Assembly (NCBI GenBank): GCA_005885165.1 | Contig: VAXR01000037.1 | Location: forward strand, 1 to 10,370 | Reading direction: 5' to 3' | DNA: 10,370 nt | From: Actinomycetota bacterium | Lineage (GTDB): Bacteria > Actinomycetota > Thermoleophilia > Solirubrobacterales > Thermoleophilaceae | Part shown: positions 1-5,980 of the stretch, piece after piece | Layout of the letters: each line of letters starts with the position of its first letter | Position numbering within the stretch: position 1 is the first letter of the stretch | Program-made: the position numbers and the translations under genes | The notes under the pieces: model-generated | Told to the model about the DNA's origin: nothing | Databases searched by the model: none | What the model saw: the letters and a program-made list of their open reading frames with translations, nothing else

Positions 1-31
1 GGCGCTATTCCCTGGGCCACACCGGCGTCTT

Positions 32-59
32 CCGCTGACGAGCGGTCGCTAATCAGCGG
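32..59. terminator. Possible terminator stem-loop downstream of the PD40 gene
   Basis: CCGCTGA (32-38) and TCAGCGG (53-59) are perfect 7-bp complements with a 14-nt loop that itself contains AGCG/CGCT (41-44/47-50). It begins 12 nt past the stop of the minus-strand PD40 gene. There is no T run, so it is at best a non-canonical, possibly bidirectional terminator. Confidence 0.35.
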
Positions 60-70
60 CGAAACCGCGC

Positions 71-1357
71 TTAACGCAGCTTGAACGTGAGGATCCGCGT
101 GCGCTGCTGGACCGGCAGGCCGGCGTCGAGCACGAGCAGGTGCCCCACGTCGGGCGTGGGCGGGTGCTCGAGCAGCTGCTTTGTCAGCGTGAGCTGCTTC
201 ATCAGGTCGAGCGGGAAGCCGACGCGCGAGCTTGGCGGCAGCCGGTTCTCGGTGAACCAGAGGTGCTTGTTCGAGGGATCCCAGGAGAACTCGGGCACGA
301 TCCAGCCGTCCTTGCCGTCGTAGGTGAGCCTCCGCACCGAGCGCGTCTTCAGGTCGAGGAGGTAGAGGTCGGTGGTCTCCTCGGCCACGGGCTGGAGGAA
401 GGCCGCCTCGAACACGGGCAGCGTGAGCAGGTAGTCCTCGCTGGAGGTGAGGCCGAGATCCCGGGTCAGGTCGGCCCAGGTGTTGAAGAAGCCGGGGCTG
501 TCCCGGCTCGACATGAAGATCACGTCCTTGCCGTCCGGCGTGAAGATGGCCTGCTCGTTCCAGGCCGGGTAGTCGGTGAGCTGCGTGCTCTTGCAGCCCT
601 TCGCCGTAAGACGGCAGTAGAAGAGCTCCGTGTCCATCGCCGTCTTCCACGTCTCGGTGTAGAGGAACCCCTTGCCGTTCGGCGCCCACCACTGCGTCTC
701 GTACCAGTGGCCGTTCGCCGGGCGCACCACGCGGATGTGCGCGAGGTGCGGCGGCCGGCCGTGGCCGGTCACGAAGTCCGCCACCCGGACGTCCCACTTG
801 CCCTGGCCGTTGTCGTCCACGAAGTTCCAGTTGAGGTGCGTCCACACGATGTGGCGGCCGTCGGGCGACCAGTAGGTGTGGTAGTCGTCCTCGCCCTCCC
901 CGGCGCCGTGGGCGGAGTCGAGCCCCGTGATCCGGGTCATGTGCGACCCATCCGGCCGGACGACGTAGAGCGCAGATCCCAGGCCGCCGTAGCCGGGCGA
1001 CCCGATCGTGAAGTGCTGGTTGTGCCAGGAGTGGAAGAGGATCCAGTCGCCCTGCGGTCGGACGGCCGGCACGTTGTTGGGGCCGGACAGCTTGCAGGTG
1101 ATGCAGCGCAGGTGCGAGCCGTTCTGGCGCGCGATGTAAACCTGCGCCTTGTCGCCCTTCTTGAAGTCCTTGCCGAACACCACGCGGCCGTCGGGCATGA
1201 AGACCGGCGCCTGCCCGAACGCGTAGTGGGTCGTGCGCAGCGTGTAGGGCGCGGAGGTGTAGCGGCTGCCCGACGCGGCGGTGCTCGCGGGCGCGAACAC
1301 GGTCGCCACCGCGGCCAGCGCGCCGGCACAAGAGGCGATCAGGCGTACTGCGCTCAT
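71..1357 (-). CDS. Secreted PD40/TolB-like beta-propeller protein
   Basis: This 428-residue protein is probably exported and folds as a beta-propeller; no enzymatic function can be assigned. Residues 1-28 look like a Sec signal peptide: a short basic start (MSAVR), a hydrophobic Ala-rich core, and likely cleavage near A27/A28. Six PD40-type strands follow, with the pattern hydrophobic-x-PDG-x-hydrophobic, near residues 52-62, 98-109, 162-173, 224-234, 271-283 and 355-369 (for example SPDGRHIVWT and TPDGKDVIFMS). Such repeats are known from TolB-like propellers and from the N-terminal part of prolyl oligopeptidases, but no peptidase domain follows. Two Cys pairs (C85/C88, C248/C255) could form disulfides. 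The ATG at 1357 is preferred because AGGGGG lies 7 nt upstream; an in-frame ATG at 1375 has no properly spaced site. C10 sits in a lipobox-like IASC, but too near the N terminus for a convincing lipoprotein. The gene is divergent from the small Tat-motif gene. Confidence 0.85.
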   Translation of the reverse strand: MSAVRLIASCAGALAAVATVFAPASTAASGSRYTSAPYTLRTTHYAFGQAPVFMPDGRVVFGKDFKKGDKAQVYIARQNGSHLRCITCKLSGPNNVPAVRPQGDWILFHSWHNQHFTIGSPGYGGLGSALYVVRPDGSHMTRITGLDSAHGAGEGEDDYHTYWSPDGRHIVWTHLNWNFVDDNGQGKWDVRVADFVTGHGRPPHLAHIRVVRPANGHWYETQWWAPNGKGFLYTETWKTAMDTELFYCRLTAKGCKSTQLTDYPAWNEQAIFTPDGKDVIFMSSRDSPGFFNTWADLTRDLGLTSSEDYLLTLPVFEAAFLQPVAEETTDLYLLDLKTRSVRRLTYDGKDGWIVPEFSWDPSNKHLWFTENRLPPSSRVGFPLDLMKQLTLTKQLLEHPPTPDVGHLLVLDAGLPVQQRTRILTFKLR

Positions 1358-1364
1358 CCCGGCG

Positions 1365-1370
1365 CCCCCT
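1365..1370 (-). promoter_or_regulatory. Ribosome binding site for the PD40 protein gene
   Basis: Read on the minus strand this is AGGGGG, 7 nt before the ATG at 1357. It decides between that start and the in-frame ATG 18 nt further upstream at 1375, which has only GGGGA directly abutting it. Confidence 0.6.
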
Positions 1371-1372
1371 GT

Positions 1373-1386
1373 CATTCCCCGGAATG
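1373..1386. repeat. 14-bp inverted repeat in the divergent spacer
   Basis: CATTCC-CC-GGAATG is a 6-bp perfect inverted repeat with a 2-bp centre. It lies 16 bp upstream of the preferred start of the PD40 gene and inside the divergent spacer, where a regulator could bind. The geometry suits a dimeric repressor half-site pair, but no regulator gene lies next to it, so an operator role is inference only. Confidence 0.4.
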
Positions 1387-1433
1387 GTGACGGGAAACGT
1401 CGCGATTCGTGCCGGGCGGATGTACAGTCGTGC

Positions 1434-1455
1434 CCGGCCATCGGTCGGTGGCCGG
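1434..1455. repeat. 7-bp inverted repeat just upstream of the Tat-motif gene
   Basis: CCGGCCA (1434-1440) and TGGCCGG (1449-1455) are perfect complements separated by 8 nt. The right arm ends 13 nt before the ATG at 1469, so if transcribed it would form a stable stem-loop over the place where a ribosome binding site is expected. It could equally be a DNA operator or a chance product of high GC. Confidence 0.4.
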
Positions 1456-1468
1456 ATCGATCAAGCAG

Positions 1469-1969
1469 ATGTCGCGCGAACAGCTCGTCGACGCGTACCT
1501 TCGAGGCGCGATCAGTCGCCGGCGGTTGATTCGCGGACTGGTTGCGGCCGGCGTCTCGCTCGCCGCCGCCAACGCGTACTCGTATCTGGTGCCGGAGCGC
1601 GTCGCGGCGTCGCCCGGCAGCTACAACCTCTCCGACGAGGCCCAGCCCCGCGCGTCTCCGCCGCCGCCGCCTCCGCGCCCCGACCGAGCCACGGCGCGCC
1701 GGGGACCCGCCCTCACGCTCCAGGCGTCCCGGTCTGGCCGCCGAGTGCGGGCGACCGTCTCGAGCGACGAGGCCGCGGACTTCGTCGTCTCGGCCGTCAC
1801 CAAGTCCGGCGCGCTGGCGACAAAGAGCTTCCGTCTCGGCTCGGCGGGCACCAGGAAGTTGACGCTTCGCCTGCCGCAGGACGCGCCGCGCCGCATCGGC
1901 GTCGTCGCACGCGCAACTGACGACGCGGGCCTCTTCTCGAAGGCCCAGGTCTCCCTCAACGCGCGCTGA
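1469..1969 (+). CDS. Small Tat-motif, proline-rich exported protein of unknown function
   Basis: This predicted protein has 166 residues and no recognised function. Its N terminus (SREQLVDAYLRG) precedes SRRRLIRGLVAAGVSLAAA at residues 16-34, which fits a twin-arginine signal: S-R-R-x-hydrophobic-hydrophobic followed by a moderately hydrophobic stretch to about residue 40. I have the impression that similar starts (YLxGxISRRxLIRGLVAAGVS) recur in small proteins of Thermoleophilia. A proline run (residues 64-69) and a low-complexity, Arg-rich linker then lead to a C-terminal segment (about 82-166) rich in alternating hydrophobic residues, probably a small beta-sandwich. The ATG at 1469 was chosen because it places the Tat motif near the N terminus; an ATG at 1409 would add 20 residues of unconvincing sequence. 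No clear Shine-Dalgarno site is seen, and a 7-bp inverted repeat lies just upstream. The stop overlaps the end of the convergent glycosyltransferase gene by 14 nt. Confidence 0.75.
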   Translation: MSREQLVDAYLRGAISRRRLIRGLVAAGVSLAAANAYSYLVPERVAASPGSYNLSDEAQPRASPPPPPPRPDRATARRGPALTLQASRSGRRVRATVSSDEAADFVVSAVTKSGALATKSFRLGSAGTRKLTLRLPQDAPRRIGVVARATDDAGLFSKAQVSLNAR

Positions 1970-4169
1970 GGGCGGGCACTCCCGGATCGCCGCGCGACGG
2001 CCTCGCGCGAGCGCCGCGGCGTCGCGCCAGCACCTCGTACCAGCATCCGGCCCAGGCCGAGAGCGCGCCGAGGACGACGAGCGGCAGCACCCGCCTGTAC
2101 ACCGGCACCAGGGCCCCGCCCCAGCGGCGCACGTTCGTATTCGTCCGCGACAGGCGTCGCGGGACGTATTCGAGGAGCACGTTGCGCACGACCGGTGCGC
2201 CATCGTCTAGGACGATCCTGGCCAGCGCCCGGCCACGGGTGAAGTGGTGCGCCACCAGGCGCGCACCGTTGACGCAGGGGCTGCGGTGGTATAGGCGCAC
2301 GTCGGCCGCTCGGTACGCCCCGTAGCCGAGCCGCGCCAGCTCACGATTCACGAGCGTGTCCTCTCCGGCCCGCATCTGCTCGGGAAAGCCGCCCACCTGA
2401 AGGAGGTGGTGGCGCATGTAGGAGCAGTGGTCGGGCGGTCCTCCGAGCGGCCCGGACGGGCGGGCCGGCAGGCCGGCCGAGTGGTCCAGGAAGTACGAGG
2501 CCCACCCTGACGCCGAGCGCGTGGCATTCAGCAAGGTGCCGGTGACCATCGCGTGACCCTGGCGATGAGCGCGCAGGCGCGCCGCGAGACTCCCGGGCGG
2601 CAGCACGACATGCGATCCCGGGAAGGAGATGAACTCGCCGCGCGCGAGGCGCAACCCGGCGTTCCGGGCTGCGCCGGGCAACGCGCGGCCCGGTAGCTCG
2701 ATGACCGCGACCTGCGGGAAGCGCTCGCGGACCACCGCTGCGGTCCCGTCCGATCCGCTGGCTACCACGACCACCTCGAAGGGCTCCGGGCACTCCTGCG
2801 CGACCACCGAGCCTACGCTGGCCTCGATTCGATCCTCGTCGTCGTGCGCGATCACGATGGCGGACAGTGCGGGGCCCTCCTCGAGGTCGGCCTCGATCAC
2901 CGCGGCGGGAACGGGCGCGGCCCAGCCTCTCGGAGCCGGCTCGAGCAGCGGCTGCCCGGGCGGACGCGGTCGCCACCGCACCACGGAGCGCGGCGGCTCG
3001 AGTACATGGTCGTAGCCGGCTTCCTGGTGTTCCCGTTCCGGGTCCGCTTCGGCGTACTTCGCGAAGCGCGCCTGCCGGCGCCGCTCGTCGAGACCGGCGA
3101 GGTGCTTGATCCGGATCGTCGTACGGATCCAGCGGGAACGCGGGATCTCGTCGGGAATCGGCACTCCGTGCAGTCGGCGGTCCGCAAGCCTCTGACCCGG
3201 GCGGTGCGCGAACAGCCGGTACACCCACAGCCCCGCGCCGTCGTAGTGCTCCTCATCGCCGACCATGCGATGCACACGAAAGCCATAGGCGAGACCGGGA
3301 ACCGCGTCGCGCTCGATCAAGTCGCGGAGCGCGGCGGCGTCGTCCACGTCGATCCGCTCGTCGGCGTCGAGCCACATCAGCCAATCGGCGCCGGATTCCC
3401 CGGCCGCAGCGAGCAACCGGTTGCGATTGGCGCCGTCGTCCCACGTCGTGTAATCCGGGCGGGGCGGGTTCGTCAACACCTCGTCGACGAGCTCGCTCTG
3501 CCTGAGGATCGACGCGGTCCGATCGGTGCTGCCGTCGTCGAGAGCGACCACGGCGTCGGCGAAGCGCGCCACGGAGTCGAGATACCCCGGCAAGTTGTCC
3601 TCCTCGTTGCGCACCGGCAGCAGGCACACGAGCCGATTCATCCCCTGGTGACCCTGAGGCGTGGCCGCCGCCGATACGCGGGCCTCCTCCACCAGTCTGT
3701 CGATGTCCAGGTTGCCTGGGCACGTCTGGCTGGCGTCGACCTCGCGGTGGCCGACGACGTGCTCGCGATCGAGCGGGATCGACCAGCGTTCCGCGATCTC
3801 GCGCATGAGCGCCGCGCCCGCCGCGTACTGCTCCGCCGTCCGGGGTGCTGCATCGGGTGCTCCCGCATCCTCGAACTCGATGCCCACGCTGCTGCAGTTC
3901 GCGTCGCCGCGGCGGAACAATCGGCTGCTGGGTCGGTTGGAGCGGACATGCCGCGCCGCATCGTGCTCGTCGACGAACTGGACGACGCGCCCGTCGAGCC
4001 CGACGAGGTAATGGGCGCTCACTCCGCTTCCCGCTTCCGCGAACCAGGCGCTCGTGGAGTCGAAGCTCCCCACCGTGGTGTGGACGACGATCCCGCTCGG
4101 GCTCTCTCCGCGCCGGCCCGGGATGAGGTGAGGCGTCGAGCGGCGCTCGACCGACAGCCCGGAGTCCAC
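1956..4169 (-). CDS. Amidase_2 domain fused to tandem GT2-like glycosyltransferase domains
   Basis: One open frame of 737 residues holds three domains. Residues about 20-165 match a zinc N-acetylmuramoyl-L-alanine amidase (Amidase_2/PGRP type): H30 (IVVHTT), H141 (VVGHREVD) and C150 (QTCPG) fit the zinc ligands, and SAHYLV at 51-56 fits the active-site tyrosine strand. This family cleaves the glycan-stem peptide bond of peptidoglycan. Residues 178 to about 350 are a GT2 GT-A domain with LPVRNEE, ALDDGSTD and the metal-binding LDADE (267-271). Residues 434 to about 620 are a second GT2-like domain (AIVIAHDDED, GAARNAGLRLARG, then RAGEDT at 599-604) in which the DxD place reads FPGSH. A hydrophobic helix lies near 687-712. 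No signal peptide is visible, so an extracytoplasmic amidase and a cytosolic glycosyltransferase in one chain is puzzling. The GTG at 4169 was chosen to avoid overlap with the divergent gene; no Shine-Dalgarno site is seen, so the start is uncertain. An internal ATG at 3641 could start a separate 561-residue glycosyltransferase. Confidence 0.8.
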   Translation of the reverse strand: MDSGLSVERRSTPHLIPGRRGESPSGIVVHTTVGSFDSTSAWFAEAGSGVSAHYLVGLDGRVVQFVDEHDAARHVRSNRPSSRLFRRGDANCSSVGIEFEDAGAPDAAPRTAEQYAAGAALMREIAERWSIPLDREHVVGHREVDASQTCPGNLDIDRLVEEARVSAAATPQGHQGMNRLVCLLPVRNEEDNLPGYLDSVARFADAVVALDDGSTDRTASILRQSELVDEVLTNPPRPDYTTWDDGANRNRLLAAAGESGADWLMWLDADERIDVDDAAALRDLIERDAVPGLAYGFRVHRMVGDEEHYDGAGLWVYRLFAHRPGQRLADRRLHGVPIPDEIPRSRWIRTTIRIKHLAGLDERRRQARFAKYAEADPEREHQEAGYDHVLEPPRSVVRWRPRPPGQPLLEPAPRGWAAPVPAAVIEADLEEGPALSAIVIAHDDEDRIEASVGSVVAQECPEPFEVVVVASGSDGTAAVVRERFPQVAVIELPGRALPGAARNAGLRLARGEFISFPGSHVVLPPGSLAARLRAHRQGHAMVTGTLLNATRSASGWASYFLDHSAGLPARPSGPLGGPPDHCSYMRHHLLQVGGFPEQMRAGEDTLVNRELARLGYGAYRAADVRLYHRSPCVNGARLVAHHFTRGRALARIVLDDGAPVVRNVLLEYVPRRLSRTNTNVRRWGGALVPVYRRVLPLVVLGALSAWAGCWYEVLARRRGARARPSRGDPGVPALSAR
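3639..3645 (-). other. Hinge between amidase and glycosyltransferase: GGGG run followed by ATG
   Basis: On the minus strand the junction codons are CAG GGG ATG AAT. As written the frame is open. If the GGGG run (3642-3645) had one G fewer, the amidase would end HQG-stop and the stop would overlap the glycosyltransferase ATG as ATGA, a common layout for translationally coupled genes. The site therefore decides whether this is one protein or two. The sequence alone cannot say whether the run is genuine. Confidence 0.55.
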
Positions 4170-4203
4170 CGCGCGATCGTACTTGCGGCGAGCCGTCCCC
4201 AAC

Positions 4204-4208
4204 AGGAG
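4204..4208 (+). promoter_or_regulatory. Ribosome binding site fixing the GTG start at 4218
   Basis: AGGAG lies 9 nt before the GTG at 4218. Together with the signal peptide that begins right there it fixes the start of the seven-repeat propeller gene, although the frame stays open far upstream (back to 2844). Confidence 0.75.
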
Positions 4209-4217
4209 AATCGTGCG

Positions 4218-5963
4218 GTGCCCAGAGTCGGTAGATGGAGAGGCGCCGTTGCGGCCGCCTTTGCAGCGGCAGCGATCCTTGCCGCCCCGAACCCGGCAGG
4301 CGCGGTGCCCGGCAACACCCCTGACCCCGGTTGGCCACAGGTCGACGGTCCCGTCAAGGCGATCGCGCTTGCGGGCAACCGCCTCTACATCGGGGGCAGC
4401 TTCACAACCGTCGGTGGACAGGCGCACCAGAACGTCGCCGCGCTGAATGCCACGACCGGCGCGGTGGATCCGGGCTTCACCGCCGGGGCGAACGGCCAGG
4501 TGCAGGCGCTCGCCGTCTCGGGTTCGCAGCTGTACCTCGGGGGCCAGTTCATGACCGTCGACGGAATGGGCCGCCCCCGGCTCGCCGCGGTCGACCCCAC
4601 GACGGGATCGCTGACCTTGGCCTTCGACCCCAAGGTGGGGACGGGCGACGTACGCGCGCTCGCACTCTCGTCGACCCGCCTCTACGCGGCCGGCGACGCG
4701 ATCCAGCTAGCTGGCTCACCCCCGGCGCCGAACCCGCGCCAGCTCTGGGCCTTCGACCCGGCAACCGGCAACGTAGACACCGGCTTCAACGGGCCCCAAC
4801 CGAACGCGCGCATGCGCGCATTGCTTCTCTCGGGGACGCGTCTCTACCTCGGCGGCGAGTTCACGATGCTCGACACGACGGCTCGCCGCGGGGTGGCGGC
4901 GGTCGACCCTGCGACGGGAGCGCTCGACGCGGGATTCGACGCCAAGGCGGACAGCGACGTAGACGCACTGGCGGCGGCAGGCTCGCACCTTTACCTCGGG
5001 GGCTCGTTCGCGCACGTCGGCGGCCTCCAGCGGGTCGGCCTGGCCGCGGTCAATAATGCGACGGGGGCCGCCGACCACGGCTGGGTGGCGGACGCCGACC
5101 ACCCGCTCGACGCCCTGGCCACCTCCGACTCGCGCCTGTACGCGGGCGGCGTGAAGGGCTCGTTCGGCTCGCTCGGATCGCGCACCGTGGTTGCCGCGCG
5201 GGTCAGCGACGGGCAGCTGAGCACGGACTTCGGACCCGATTTCGGAGCCGGGCTGCCGCAGGTCTATGCGCTGGCGATCTCGAACTCACGCCTCTACGCG
5301 GGCGGGAGCTTCACCATGGCCGGGGGCGAGGAGGGAGTCGCCGCCTTCAGGCTGCTGCCGCCGGTGAACGTCTCGGCACCGTTCATCCAGGGCAACCCGG
5401 TGAAGGGGAAGAGGATCTCGTGTCGACCCGGGGTCTGGCGCAACGACCCCACGGGCTTCGCCTTTCGCTGGCTGCGCAACGGGGTAGCGATCAAGGGCGC
5501 GACGGCCGCCACCCACAAGATCGGCAAGGCGGACGTGCGGCATGGCATCGCGTGCCGCGTGACCGCCTCAAACCCGGTCGGCCCCGGTACCGCCCGCAGC
5601 GCGGCGGTGACCCCCGCGCTGCCAGACACGACGCCGCCGAAGATGAAGATCGTCAGCCGAGAGCTGAGGATGAACGGCAACGGGGTGGTGCGCGTCCGCC
5701 TGTCGTGTCCCAAATCCGAGAAGCGGTGCAGCGGGACGGTGGTGCTCCGGGTCCTCGGCCTGAAAGGGAGGCCGCTCTTGGGTGTAAGCGGCTTTTCGGT
5801 GCGCGGTGGGCGTCGCCGCGCCGTGAAGGTCGCGCTCGACGCTGCCAGCCAGGACCTCGTCAGACGCCACAGCCCGCTTCAAGTGCGCGTGCGCGTCAAC
5901 GCCAGGGACGCGGCCGGAAACGCCGCCCGGATGAGCCGCACGCGCACGCTGGTCGCGGCGTAG
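4218..5963 (+). CDS. Secreted seven-repeat beta-propeller with Ig-like tail
   Basis: The predicted protein has 581 residues. Residues 1-29 are a Sec signal peptide with an Arg-containing start, an Ala-rich core and an AGA cleavage site (27-29). Seven repeats follow, each with a core like RLYLGGSF, at about residues 55, 104, 154, 208, 257, 307 and 359. Their spacing is 49-54 residues, and each is followed by an AAVDPATGALDPGF-like strand. This matches the DUF5122/delta-60-type repeat and predicts a seven-bladed propeller. Residues about 383-466 form an Ig-like domain (ISCRPGVW with C402, IACRVTASN with C446), with WLRNG between them. A DTTPP linker (470-474) leads to a C-terminal beta domain with a CPKSEKRC pair (C497/C504). 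The role is likely extracellular binding or adhesion; no catalytic residues were recognised. The GTG start is supported by AGGAG. The gene is divergent from the amidase/glycosyltransferase gene across only 48 bp and ends 17 bp from the convergent AftB-like gene. Confidence 0.85.
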   Translation: MPRVGRWRGAVAAAFAAAAILAAPNPAGAVPGNTPDPGWPQVDGPVKAIALAGNRLYIGGSFTTVGGQAHQNVAALNATTGAVDPGFTAGANGQVQALAVSGSQLYLGGQFMTVDGMGRPRLAAVDPTTGSLTLAFDPKVGTGDVRALALSSTRLYAAGDAIQLAGSPPAPNPRQLWAFDPATGNVDTGFNGPQPNARMRALLLSGTRLYLGGEFTMLDTTARRGVAAVDPATGALDAGFDAKADSDVDALAAAGSHLYLGGSFAHVGGLQRVGLAAVNNATGAADHGWVADADHPLDALATSDSRLYAGGVKGSFGSLGSRTVVAARVSDGQLSTDFGPDFGAGLPQVYALAISNSRLYAGGSFTMAGGEEGVAAFRLLPPVNVSAPFIQGNPVKGKRISCRPGVWRNDPTGFAFRWLRNGVAIKGATAATHKIGKADVRHGIACRVTASNPVGPGTARSAAVTPALPDTTPPKMKIVSRELRMNGNGVVRVRLSCPKSEKRCSGTVVLRVLGLKGRPLLGVSGFSVRGGRRRAVKVALDAASQDLVRRHSPLQVRVRVNARDAAGNAARMSRTRTLVAA

Positions 5964-5975
5964 CGGCTTGCCGCT
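5962..5975. terminator. Possible bidirectional hairpin between convergent genes
   Basis: AGCGG (5962-5966) and CCGCT (5971-5975) form a perfect 5-bp stem with a 4-nt loop in the 17-bp gap between convergent stop codons. The position suits a shared terminator, but the stem is short and there is no T run on either side, so this is weak. Confidence 0.3.
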
Positions 5976-5980
5976 CCGCA

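Noticed and set aside
1348..1360. Lipobox-like IASC (residues 7-10) in the PD40 protein
   Set aside because: Cys at position 10 leaves almost no hydrophobic stretch before it; the main hydrophobic core lies after it, so a Sec type I signal is more likely.
140..1390. Long plus-strand open frame of 416 codons opposite the PD40 gene
   Set aside because: Its translation is Val/Arg/Glu-rich low complexity without domain features. It is the antisense shadow of the clearly coding minus-strand frame with signal peptide and PD40 repeats.
1659..1676. CCG trinucleotide run
   Set aside because: It encodes the short proline linker of the Tat-motif protein; a coding microsatellite rather than a separate element.
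2844..4217. Upstream extension of the seven-repeat propeller frame
   Set aside because: The part before 4218 is antisense to the amidase and GT2 domains and reads as Arg/Ala/Val-rich noise. The signal peptide and AGGAG site place the true start at 4218.
4170..4427. N-terminal extension of the amidase frame
   Set aside because: It runs antisense over the propeller signal peptide and first repeat and shows no signal peptide or domain; it is taken as chance open frame in GC-rich DNA.
4703..4714. Perfect 12-bp palindrome CCAGCTAGCTGG
   Set aside because: It lies inside the propeller coding sequence, encodes an ordinary stretch of protein, and has no second copy that I noticed; no reason to call it a binding site.
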